Shown: in pieces, positions 1 through 7,135 of the stretch
How the letters are laid out: each line of letters begins with the position of its first letter
How positions within the stretch are numbered: the first letter of the stretch is position 1
NCBI GenBank assembly: GCA_964544765.1
Contig: CAZJDM010000167.1
Location: 1-9,029 of the forward strand
Source of the DNA: CAZJDM01 sp964544765
GTDB taxonomy: Bacteria; Bdellovibrionota_B; Oligoflexia; CAYFLR01
Direction of reading: 5' to 3'
DNA length: 9,029 nucleotides
The notes under the pieces: model-generated
Told to the model about the DNA's origin: nothing
What the model saw: only the letters and a program-made list of their open reading frames with translations
The model's database searches: none
Position numbers and translations under genes: made by a program

Positions 1-193
1 AATAATTAGGGCGAGCACCGACTTTTTTAAAGCCCCATTTCTGATACAAATTTAATGCAGCCATATTGGAAATACGTACTTCTAATACTATTGATCGGCT
101 ATTAGTTTGGCGAGCTTTTTCTTTCAAATTTTCCAACATTATTTTAGCCCATCCTTGTCGCTGATATGTAGGAATTTCTTTGACATGAGCCAT
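1..193 (-). pseudogene. RimI-like GNAT N-acetyltransferase, N-terminal half missing, running off the left edge
   Basis: The minus-strand frame from an ATG at 193 reads 64 codons to the window edge and gives the C-terminal half of a RimI-type GNAT acetyltransferase (acetyl-CoA-dependent N-terminal acetylation of proteins). Visible are the acetyl-CoA pyrophosphate loop YQRQGWA (residues 10-16), the strand LEVRISN (37-43) typical of RimI, and LYQKWGF (49-55) followed by GARPNY, where family members usually end in an R..YY sequence. A full GNAT protein needs about 70 more residues before the loop. In this frame a TAA lies five codons upstream of the ATG, and the DNA beyond encodes the CPBP protein in another frame, so the first half of the fold is absent. 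The ATG lies 55 bases inside the CPBP gene. The 3' end is outside the window. Family assignment is firm. That it is a remnant rather than a working short protein is inference. Confidence 0.75.
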
Positions 194-750
194 AAGTTTA
201 TCCAATTATTAACAAAATGCACCACAATTGGAAAGACCAGGCTACCGCTTAACTCAAAGGACCATCCTAAAAATAACCCCATCAGAAAAGCATATATGGG
301 CCACATTAGCATTTCTTTACGAAAAGGAATGTGTAACATACCAAAAATCAACGATGTCCACCACAATCCAATTTGGGGTTGAATAACACCACGAAAAAAC
401 AACTCCTCGCCTACACCACTTAAAAGAGCCAAGACAAATGCCGTCTCCAAAGATAGTGGTCCTAATTCCTTTGATAAAGACTGTTCTAAATATTGGGCTC
501 GTTTAAAAAATAAAGTTAATAATTTCCACGCCCCAACAATCGCCAAACCAACCCCTATTCCGTAAGTTGTCATTAATAAGGGTTTATCTCCAACCAATAA
601 GTTAAGCTCTCCTCTCCACCAGAGCCAGAAAATAGATAGTAAACCTACAGAACCATATATTAATAAACATAAAATTATAATTTTCCTCTCATATTGAAAC
701 TGAAAGGAAGAAGAAGAATATGATTGATTATCATTAATATCAAGATTCAT
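139..750 (-). CDS. CPBP-family intramembrane metalloprotease (CAAX protease / bacteriocin-processing type)
   Basis: This 203-residue membrane protein carries the three signature motifs of the CPBP (Abi/Rce1-like) family: EELFFR at 115-120, FGMLH at 136-140, and HFVNN at 178-182. The paired glutamates and the two histidines are the expected metal and catalytic residues within the membrane. Hydrophobic stretches at about 23-45, 59-82, 102-114, 126-140, 150-166 and 170-188 fit a polytopic inner-membrane protein, after a short polar Ser-rich N-terminus. Family members cleave prenylated proteins or peptides, or take part in bacteriocin self-immunity; the substrate here cannot be told. The start has no clear Shine-Dalgarno, but no better ATG is seen. 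The last 15 or so residues (polar, after WINLWL) are encoded by DNA that also reads, in another frame, as GNAT acetyltransferase sequence, so this tail is probably an acquired out-of-frame extension. All active-site motifs are intact. Confidence 0.88.
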   Translation of the reverse strand: MNLDINDNQSYSSSSFQFQYERKIIILCLLIYGSVGLLSIFWLWWRGELNLLVGDKPLLMTTYGIGVGLAIVGAWKLLTLFFKRAQYLEQSLSKELGPLSLETAFVLALLSGVGEELFFRGVIQPQIGLWWTSLIFGMLHIPFRKEMLMWPIYAFLMGLFLGWSFELSGSLVFPIVVHFVNNWINLWLMSKKFLHISDKDGLK

Positions 751-793
751 ATTAAACCGATATTTTAATTTAAATTTATGATTCTACTAGTAA

Positions 794-822
794 ATCTTAA
801 CAAGCATCTCACCATTTGCCAA
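794..822 (-). promoter_or_regulatory. Candidate sigma70-type promoter for the CPBP gene
   Basis: On the minus strand a -35 like TTGGCA (822-817) and a -10 like TAAGAT (799-794) are separated by exactly 17 bases. The -35 matches five of six consensus bases and the -10 four of six. The position would give a leader of roughly 35-40 bases before the ATG at 750. The surrounding DNA is AT-rich, so chance matches are possible. Confidence 0.4.
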
Positions 823-863
823 ATGAATGATAAAATATGTTTGTTAACCTAAGAATAATACGC

Positions 864-881
864 AAATATTAGTAAATATTA
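864..881. repeat. Two direct copies of AAATATTA at a 10-base period in the divergent intergenic region
   Basis: AAATATTA occurs at 864-871 and again at 874-881, with GT between, so the copies lie one helical turn apart. They sit 67-84 bases upstream of the AHCY-like gene in the 197-base region between two divergent genes, where a regulator could bind. In such AT-rich DNA this may be chance. I could not place a convincing plus-strand promoter around it. Confidence 0.25.
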
Positions 882-947
882 ATAAGAACAATAATAAGTA
901 TCGATCTTTTAAATGAGGGATTTTTAAAATTTTTAGAGAAGTTAAAA

Positions 948-1676
948 ATGGAAAATTTTAAGTTAAAAGATAATGATCTGGTTCCTCCAGAAAATTACAA
1001 GATACAAAATATTGATCTAGCTCCTCAAGGAAGAAAAATAATTGAATCCACTCTCAAAAGGATGAACGGAGTAAAAATTATTTTGAGTACTCTAGCTCCT
1101 CGCAAGCCACTTGAATCTCTACGAATTACAGTATCTATGGATATTGTTCTTGAAACAGCTATCCTGGTAGAAACATTGATTAAATTGGGTGCCGATGTCA
1201 GATGGCTACCCAGAAAGAAAAATGGAATCATAAAAAACGATATTGCTGCTGCTTTAGCTGACAAGGGAGTACCTATTTTTGCTTGGGAAAATCAATCATC
1301 ACTAGACTATAAATGGTGCATTGAAAAAGTAATTTTCTTTAAAGATGGGTGTTTTCCACATATTTATATCGATTATGGCGAAGATGAACCTGAACTTATT
1401 TTAGAGCAAATAAATACTGATTCCAAATGCCCGACAGAAACCAAAATCAATGAATTAATAAATGAACAAAAAGTACTAAAACACAAGTTTAAACAAATGA
1501 GAATTATCCTAATGAATATTCTGGGGGTAATTAAAACAGAAAGTCGCGAATTAAAACATTTAAAAGTTATTAATGAAAGCTCAAATCCTCCTTTAGATAC
1601 AATTGCGGTTTGGAAAGCAGATCCTATGATTTGCCATTGTTGTTCAATAGTTATCCTCAAAGACGATCTCTTCTAA
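948..1676 (+). CDS. S-adenosylhomocysteine hydrolase-like protein, catalytically degenerate, lacking the NAD-binding domain
   Basis: The 242-residue product aligns with the substrate-binding half of AHCY. YKIQNIDLAPQGRK (17-30) matches the family opening YKVADIxLAxxGRK; PLESLRI (54-60), LETAILVETLIKLGADVRW (68-86), GVPIFAW (107-113) and the WCIEKVIFFKDG stretch (123-134) follow the family closely. Beyond that, IDYGED (141-146) replaces the DDGGD motif, and 188-221 (NILGV...IAV) lines up with the NIKGVSEETTTGV...INV region. Functional residues are lost: the family's catalytic His is Asp65 here, the SCN.FST loop is LPRKKNGI (87-94), EETTTG is IKTESRE, and the KSKFD lysine/aspartate segment is unrecognisable. 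The family is normally about 430-470 residues; here the Rossmann NAD domain is absent and no remnant follows. It therefore cannot be a normal hydrolase. An AGAGAAG Shine-Dalgarno-like stretch (935-941) lies six bases before the ATG. The frame is open and fold-defining positions are kept, so it may be an expressed pseudoenzyme, though a recently decaying gene is possible. Role unknown. Confidence 0.8.
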   Translation: MENFKLKDNDLVPPENYKIQNIDLAPQGRKIIESTLKRMNGVKIILSTLAPRKPLESLRITVSMDIVLETAILVETLIKLGADVRWLPRKKNGIIKNDIAAALADKGVPIFAWENQSSLDYKWCIEKVIFFKDGCFPHIYIDYGEDEPELILEQINTDSKCPTETKINELINEQKVLKHKFKQMRIILMNILGVIKTESRELKHLKVINESSNPPLDTIAVWKADPMICHCCSIVILKDDLF

Positions 1677-1840
1677 ACACCTTTAACATATTGTTATACT
1701 TTTATTATTATTATATATATTATTATATTCCATTTTTTTCTTGAATATTCTATATACTCAATCGTAAAGATATTTTAAATCATTTGGTTATTTAACTATA
1801 TACTTAATTTTTAGGATAAAGTTAAAATACCAAGGGATAT

Positions 1841-4800
1841 ATGAAAATAACACCTAGACATACTTATTTTAAACATTTTAAATATAGTTTTATTATTTGT
1901 CTTACTATTTTTAGTTGTAGACAAATTGATATACAAAGAGCTGGTCTTTTATCAGACAATACTCTTGAGAGGATCAAATCAAATACCTTAAGTACAGCTT
2001 CTTCACCTTCCTCATCTCCTAATCCTGATCGAATTATTCTTAGTAGCGTACCGAAAAAAATTCCCGATGTTACTAACGAATTTATATTATTAACCAGCCT
2101 TAAGCATTTCAAACAAGTGATAGATTTAATAGATTTCTATAATGGAAAAATCATTTTTGCTGATCAGAAAACAGGATATATCCATTTAAAAGCCACAAAT
2201 AACTTAGCTATAAGCTTATACAATAGTAAACTTTTAATAGCGCTAGAAATTAATAAGCCTCTATCAGTAAAAACAACATCAGATCAACCAGAAACAACAG
2301 GATTTAATAACTCTCATTTAACTGTTGATTTTAATAAACACTCCCCCAGCATTTTTATGAGAACTAATGAATTAGTCGAAGAATTCGATCAAAATTTTAA
2401 TGAACCACTCAATGGTAGTTCAACAACAATTGCTATAGTAGATACAGGATTAGATATATCCCGAACCGACGTGTTCCAAGATCGAATTATTGGTCTTAGG
2501 AGTATCCGGCAATCAGATCGAGCCATACTTAAAGAAGCAAAAGAAGAAATTATTGATGGTGAAGATTATCTAACAGCAACCATCGGGCAAAAGAAAATAA
2601 CTATCAAAAAAACCCATAAATTAATAAAATCACGAACTTATTATTTAGGCTATTTTAGTGAAAGGCAATTTAGTTCTCAATATAAGGGTTTTGATAATTA
2701 CGATTTCAATCAAGATGGCAAAGCTGACGCTGTCTTTCCCGTAATAGCTTTTAAAAACGATGAAGGTCGATTTGAAACATACATAAATGTTAATGATAAA
2801 GGTATCTACCCTGAAAAGGGCGATTATAGTATTGAAGATGAAAACAAATTATTAGATTTTAACTGGGTTGCTCAAAACATTAAGGATCGTTATATAAATA
2901 ACCCTAGAAACCCCATTAAAAGCTATTACCGATTTACTACTCGCCTTGATATATTAGATAAAAGATCAACCTTACAGTCTTCTAGCCAAACTAAATTACT
3001 ATCCGACCGCAATAAAGGAACGGTTACTATTGCTATAACAATGGAACCGGGTATTGAACTAAGCTTATATGGCAATGATTTAAAACATTTTGATAAAGAT
3101 CCAAATGATGGAGCTAAATTATATCAAATTGGCTTAGTAGGTTTTGATTTAGAAGGACACGGTACTTATTGCGCGGGTACCGCGGCGGGTAATTTTCAAT
3201 CCGCGATAAAAGATAATTATACTGCTTCTCAAGCTAAACTAGTTGGATTATCTTTAATCGGACCAAATGCTCCAACTAATGGAAACTACCTCGATACACT
3301 CAGCAAAATGATCGATAATTTCAACATAAATGTCATCAATATCAGCTTTGGGGAGAACCAAGAAATCAATGATACCAAAAGTGTTACAGCTATGACCCTA
3401 GAACGTTTAATTCGTTCTACCCATGTAGCGATTGTTAAAGCAGCTGGTAATAATGGCCCTGGAATCAACACCCATGGTATTGTCACCACACCAAGTGTTA
3501 TTAGCGTCGCTAGTTATTATCTTGCCTATCAAACTCATCATTTTCATCTTATCCCCCGATCAGGCATTCTTAAATATTATGTCAGTAATAGTTCATCTAG
3601 AGGACCTATGATAGATGGTGTTTTAAAGCCAGATATAGGAGCTCCTGGATGGAGTTTATCAGCTGTACCTCTTGCAACACCGTTTAGTAGTACTAATAAT
3701 AGCCTTAATTTCTATAGACACAGCACTGGAACTTCCAACGCCACATCAAATACTACTGCTGCAATATCACTTTTATATGACGCTTTAAATAAATCAAATA
3801 TGGCAAATATCGCTCCTTCGAGTAATCACGTTAATCCCATTCCCATTAGTCATCTTCATAAGGCTCTTAAAAATTCTGCTTTACCTTATAGTCCTTATAC
3901 AACTTACGAATGTAAGACGGATCAACATTCCTCCCCCTGTATTTACCAACCTACTTCTCATAGGTTTAACTGGATTGATGGTGGTGCTGGACGTATTGAC
4001 GCACTGAACGTATGGGCAATATTACAACAGATCATTACTGAAACATCCATCAGGTTCAACGCATCGATGACCTCAAAGTTAAACAACTACCATCGCAAGG
4101 CTCATGGATTTATCTCCTATGACAGCTTTTATTCCTCCTTTCGAGTAGATTTAGAAGTTGATGATTATCCTTCACAAAAGGATGGAGATTCACCAACTAA
4201 TGACCATGAACTTTTACTAAAAATTGATGAAAAGAATGATTGGCTGTCTTTCTCTTCTTTAAGTGCACTAAAAAAGAAACAATTTTCAATATCTTCTGAC
4301 AACAAAACAGCCATTTATCTTTATATTGATAGGTACAAATTAATTGAAAACGGTCAAATTAAACCGGGCATTCATCAAACTGTTATCAAAGGTTATAAAG
4401 ATCGACTTTCTCAATATTTCGACTTAGTTTTTCCGGTAATTATTGTCGGAGCAAGCACTCGCTTTGACTCAACTATTGATAATAACCAATATGCCACTAA
4501 GGGTTTTATTCCTGCTGGACTTAAACGCAGCTATTTTTTACCTATCAAGGACCATCAATCCAGCGTTCTTTTAAACCTACAGGTTACACATAGTGAACCT
4601 GGTTCAATTAATCTCGATATTTTTCATAACGGTATAAAATTACCATTAAATAATTTCAAACTTAGTAGTGTCAATCCTACATCAAATCCATCATCCCAAT
4701 CCAATCATGTCAATACTCATGAAACCCAATCTTTACGTTATCTCTTAAAAGAACTTGATCCTGGACTATATGAAATTGCGCTTCAATCGAGTTCAAAAGC

Positions 4801-5518
4801 AAGAACCAGCTTCCAGGAACTAGATGGTTCCTTTTATCAAATAACCGCTAGTCAATTTTCTCTTAAATGCGAAAAAGCTACCAAAAACAACACCTCTACC
4901 TCAACACAAGTTTTATTAAAAAATGTCCGTAATCAAGGTTCCTTGATTACGATCGATTCAGCTAATATTTCTATATCAGGATTTAAAGAGAAACATAGGA
5001 TCGCCGTTTCTAATCAAAAAGAAAAACTAATTTCTATTGACATTTCACCTGAAATAGATCATGTACAAATACTCACTAATTATTTTGGTGTCTATGCAGA
5101 TACTGATGTAGATATATACCTCTATAGAGATCATGTCGACTCAGGAAGATCTGCTACCAATGGTTTTGAAGAATCTATCAGTTTGAATGTTGAGCCAGGA
5201 AGATATTCACTTAAACTTGTAGGATATTATATCCCTGATCCTTCCGGAACAATCGAATTAACCATTATTCAAAAACTAAAAACGCCTCATATTTTATCTA
5301 CAAGATTAAATAGTTCTAGGTATGGGAAAACAGTCGCGAAAGGTTTCATTTGGGAACCGAATAAAATGATACCTAGATTATATGCTAATATTCCAATTAA
5401 AAATATCAAAGCACTATCTTTAAATAAAGCATCTTCTCCCATCTTGACTGTTGACATTACGGCAAGTTATGGCCATAGAGGTGAAAAAGTAAATGTCTTA
5501 CATGTAGATATAGAATAG
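1841..5518 (+). CDS. Tripeptidyl-peptidase II-like subtilase (S8), predicted lipoprotein
   Basis: This is a 1225-residue subtilisin-family serine peptidase. The N-terminus has basic residues, a hydrophobic stretch (15-25) and a lipobox-like IFSC ending at Cys26, suggesting lipid anchoring, then a Ser/Pro-rich linker (47-63) and an I9-like propeptide candidate (about 79-140). The catalytic set is Asp201 (VDTGLD), His440 (GHGTYCAG), oxyanion Asn537 (AAGNNGP) and Ser632 (GTSNATS). The 239-residue Asp-His gap and 97-residue His-Asn gap are unusual for subtilases but fit tripeptidyl-peptidase II (about 220 and 98 in the human enzyme). A segment near 296-320 (FPVIAFKNDEGRFETYINVND) and C-terminal segments (IKPGIHQT..GY; GFIPAGLKRSYFLP) also resemble TPPII, and total length is similar to its roughly 1250. 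Asp288-Asp296 (DFNQDGKAD) looks like a calcium loop. A beta-rich pre-peptidase-like domain lies near 1087-1143. Glu505 (SFGE) matches a TPPII substrate-N-terminus glutamate; its partner seems absent. AAGGGA at 1832-1837 is the Shine-Dalgarno. Likely role: processing or nutritional proteolysis at the envelope. Confidence 0.87.
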   Translation: MKITPRHTYFKHFKYSFIICLTIFSCRQIDIQRAGLLSDNTLERIKSNTLSTASSPSSSPNPDRIILSSVPKKIPDVTNEFILLTSLKHFKQVIDLIDFYNGKIIFADQKTGYIHLKATNNLAISLYNSKLLIALEINKPLSVKTTSDQPETTGFNNSHLTVDFNKHSPSIFMRTNELVEEFDQNFNEPLNGSSTTIAIVDTGLDISRTDVFQDRIIGLRSIRQSDRAILKEAKEEIIDGEDYLTATIGQKKITIKKTHKLIKSRTYYLGYFSERQFSSQYKGFDNYDFNQDGKADAVFPVIAFKNDEGRFETYINVNDKGIYPEKGDYSIEDENKLLDFNWVAQNIKDRYINNPRNPIKSYYRFTTRLDILDKRSTLQSSSQTKLLSDRNKGTVTIAITMEPGIELSLYGNDLKHFDKDPNDGAKLYQIGLVGFDLEGHGTYCAGTAAGNFQSAIKDNYTASQAKLVGLSLIGPNAPTNGNYLDTLSKMIDNFNINVINISFGENQEINDTKSVTAMTLERLIRSTHVAIVKAAGNNGPGINTHGIVTTPSVISVASYYLAYQTHHFHLIPRSGILKYYVSNSSSRGPMIDGVLKPDIGAPGWSLSAVPLATPFSSTNNSLNFYRHSTGTSNATSNTTAAISLLYDALNKSNMANIAPSSNHVNPIPISHLHKALKNSALPYSPYTTYECKTDQHSSPCIYQPTSHRFNWIDGGAGRIDALNVWAILQQIITETSIRFNASMTSKLNNYHRKAHGFISYDSFYSSFRVDLEVDDYPSQKDGDSPTNDHELLLKIDEKNDWLSFSSLSALKKKQFSISSDNKTAIYLYIDRYKLIENGQIKPGIHQTVIKGYKDRLSQYFDLVFPVIIVGASTRFDSTIDNNQYATKGFIPAGLKRSYFLPIKDHQSSVLLNLQVTHSEPGSINLDIFHNGIKLPLNNFKLSSVNPTSNPSSQSNHVNTHETQSLRYLLKELDPGLYEIALQSSSKARTSFQELDGSFYQITASQFSLKCEKATKNNTSTSTQVLLKNVRNQGSLITIDSANISISGFKEKHRIAVSNQKEKLISIDISPEIDHVQILTNYFGVYADTDVDIYLYRDHVDSGRSATNGFEESISLNVEPGRYSLKLVGYYIPDPSGTIELTIIQKLKTPHILSTRLNSSRYGKTVAKGFIWEPNKMIPRLYANIPIKNIKALSLNKASSPILTVDITASYGHRGEKVNVLHVDIE
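4928..4951. repeat. Perfect 11-base inverted repeat with a 2-base loop, inside the protease gene
   Basis: CGTAATCAAGG (4928-4938) and its exact reverse complement CCTTGATTACG (4941-4951) flank TT. This is the most perfect hairpin I noticed in the window. It lies within the coding sequence for NVRNQGSLITID (in the C-terminal beta-rich part of the protease) and is not followed by a T-run, so it does not look like an intrinsic terminator. It could form a stable mRNA hairpin or be a palindromic binding site. Confidence 0.6.
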
Positions 5519-5526
5519 ATCATTTC

Positions 5527-6951
5527 ATGCAAAATATCATTGGACAAGAATTAGTTTTAAATATTGTTGGCATGGGTTCTAACGGCGAAGGAATAGGTGA
5601 TTATCACGGTTTTAAAATATTTATAGAACAGGCTGTCAGCGGAGAACAAGTAAAAATACAAGTAACCGAGCAAAAAAAAACTTACGGCAAAGGTATTATT
5701 ATAGATGTAATAAATAGCTCATCTTCCCGCCAGCAAGCAAAATGTCCGTTATACGGTCAATGCGGTGGATGCCAATATATGCACATCTCTTACAACCAAC
5801 AACTATGCTTCAAGCAACAACGTATTATTGATGCCCTACATTATATTGGCAAGATTAGTAAAATTAATTTGAAAAACATATTTGGTCCCGGCTCAAAAAT
5901 TGAGTGCGTCCCTTCCCCCCAACAATTCAATTACCGTAATAAACTTCAAATACCTGTTGCTGGGACTGCTCAAAACATACAAATAGGTCTCTACCAAAAA
6001 AGAAGTCATAATATAATTGCTATGAAAAGTTGCTTACTTCATACGACACTTGGAAATAAAATATTTGAACTCCTACAAGAACAAATTAAACAGATTAATA
6101 AGTATGGTATTATACCCTACAATGAAAAAAATCACACCGGCTCTCTCAGGCACATAATTATTAGAACCACTCATTATACTAATCAAGCTCTAGTGATATT
6201 TGTTACTAAAAATCAAAATTGTCCTTCCTTAAATGAAATAGGCAAGTATATAAGAGCCAAGATACCTGAGGTCCAAGGAATAATTCAAAACATAAACAAT
6301 CAAAAAGGTAATGTGATTCTAGGAAAATCATTCATAAAGCTAAATGGTAGATCTCATTTAATAGAGGAAATGTTAGGGCTTAAATTTAAAATATCAGCCG
6401 GTTCATTTTTTCAAGTTAACACTCTGCAAGCTGAAAATTTGTACAACGAGGTCCTAAAACTCGGTAAATTTGATAATTCACATACAATTGTAGATGCTTA
6501 TTGTGGAATCGGTGTACTTTCAATTTTCTTAGCTAAGAATATAGGGCCAGTTAATAGTGAAAGAAATGTAAAAACAGTAAAAAGAGTTATTGGAGTAGAA
6601 ATTGTGACCGGGGCCATTCAAGACGCACTGTACAATGCTGAAATAAATAACATCCCGAATATCGAATTTCACCAAGGAGCTTGCGAAGATATTATAAAAA
6701 AATTACCTCCATTTGACAGTATTATACTGGACCCTCCACGCAAAGGATGTGATCAAACATTACTTGAAAGTATTATTCAAAGAAAAGTAAACAAGATAGT
6801 ATATATTTCATGCGATCCGGCTACCTTAGCTAGAGATTTGGTAATATTACTCCAAAACGGATATACACTTTGTCAAATTAAAGCTGTCGATATGTTTCCG
6901 CAAACGGCTCATATCGAAAGTATAGCTGTCTTAAAAAAGCTACCACAATAA
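5527..6951 (+). CDS. rlmD: 23S rRNA (uracil-C5)-methyltransferase, RlmD/RlmCD (TrmA) family
   Basis: The 474-residue product is a complete SAM-dependent RNA uracil-C5 methyltransferase. A TRAM RNA-binding domain spans about 7-61. The iron-sulfur cysteines are Cys73, Cys79 and Cys82 (CPLYGQCGGC) plus Cys169 (MKSC). The methyltransferase domain shows FFQVN (294-298), SAM motif DAYCGIG (323-329), acidic GVEIV (356-360), LDPPRKG (401-407), the nucleophile Cys429 in SCDPATLARD, and the general base Glu464 in TAHIES. The family methylates 23S rRNA U1939 (RlmD) and, in some Gram-positive enzymes (RlmCD), also U747; which applies here cannot be read from sequence. A loop insertion of about 15 residues (338-354) separates SAM motif I from the next strand. 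The ATG follows the protease stop by eight bases and has no evident Shine-Dalgarno, which suggests co-transcription and perhaps translational coupling. Nothing is missing; it should be active. Confidence 0.93.
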   Translation: MQNIIGQELVLNIVGMGSNGEGIGDYHGFKIFIEQAVSGEQVKIQVTEQKKTYGKGIIIDVINSSSSRQQAKCPLYGQCGGCQYMHISYNQQLCFKQQRIIDALHYIGKISKINLKNIFGPGSKIECVPSPQQFNYRNKLQIPVAGTAQNIQIGLYQKRSHNIIAMKSCLLHTTLGNKIFELLQEQIKQINKYGIIPYNEKNHTGSLRHIIIRTTHYTNQALVIFVTKNQNCPSLNEIGKYIRAKIPEVQGIIQNINNQKGNVILGKSFIKLNGRSHLIEEMLGLKFKISAGSFFQVNTLQAENLYNEVLKLGKFDNSHTIVDAYCGIGVLSIFLAKNIGPVNSERNVKTVKRVIGVEIVTGAIQDALYNAEINNIPNIEFHQGACEDIIKKLPPFDSIILDPPRKGCDQTLLESIIQRKVNKIVYISCDPATLARDLVILLQNGYTLCQIKAVDMFPQTAHIESIAVLKKLPQ

Positions 6952-7023
6952 TCAAAAATCCACCGTTAATTTCCCTCAAAAAGGAAGGAAGAAATATAAT
7001 ATATTTACCCTGCGTTTTACATA

Positions 7024-7052
7024 TTGATCCTGGAAAGAAAAAATGACATATT
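7024..7052 (+). promoter_or_regulatory. Weak promoter candidate upstream of ppdK
   Basis: TTGATC (7024-7029) and CATATT (7047-7052), 17 bases apart, each match four of six consensus bases. An alternative is a perfect TATAAT at 6995-7000, but it lacks a recognisable -35 at usual spacing. Either would give a leader of more than 75 bases. The 184-base gap after rlmD and its lack of a clear terminator leave read-through from rlmD possible. Confidence 0.25.
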
Positions 7053-7124
7053 GGGTAGCGAGAATTTGGGGATAAAGGGAAATATTTTATTACACTGATG
7101 ATGCAAAGATATGAAATGTGACGT

Positions 7125-7131
7125 AAGGAGG
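7125..7131 (+). promoter_or_regulatory. Strong Shine-Dalgarno of ppdK
   Basis: AAGGAGG is a full-consensus ribosome binding site, four bases from the ATG at 7136. It is by far the best in the window and settles the ppdK start over the nearby ATGs at 7097, 7100, 7112 and 7117. Confidence 0.85.
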
Positions 7132-7135
7132 AAAC

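Noticed and set aside
107..382. Plus-strand open frame antisense to the CPBP gene
   Set aside because: It is antisense to clear CPBP and GNAT coding sequence, has no family features, and its composition follows from the opposite strand.
1025..1660. Minus-strand open frames inside the AHCY-like gene
   Set aside because: No motifs; the plus-strand frame aligns with a known family across the same span.
1..1676. CPBP, GNAT and AHCY-like genes as a bacteriocin/RiPP or defence cassette
   Set aside because: No precursor peptide, transporter, nuclease or modification enzyme is nearby, the genes are divergent, and the GNAT and AHCY-like parts are broken or degenerate.
1690..1735. TTATTATTATTATATATATTATTAT-like run after the AHCY-like gene, considered as terminator, origin-type AT-rich element or repeat array
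   Set aside because: No GC stem, no DnaA-box cluster and no regular repeat-spacer pattern; it is simple AT-rich intergenic sequence.
6969..6990. Possible rlmD terminator (TTCCCTC...GGAAGGAA)
   Set aside because: Only about four base pairs form cleanly and no T-run follows.
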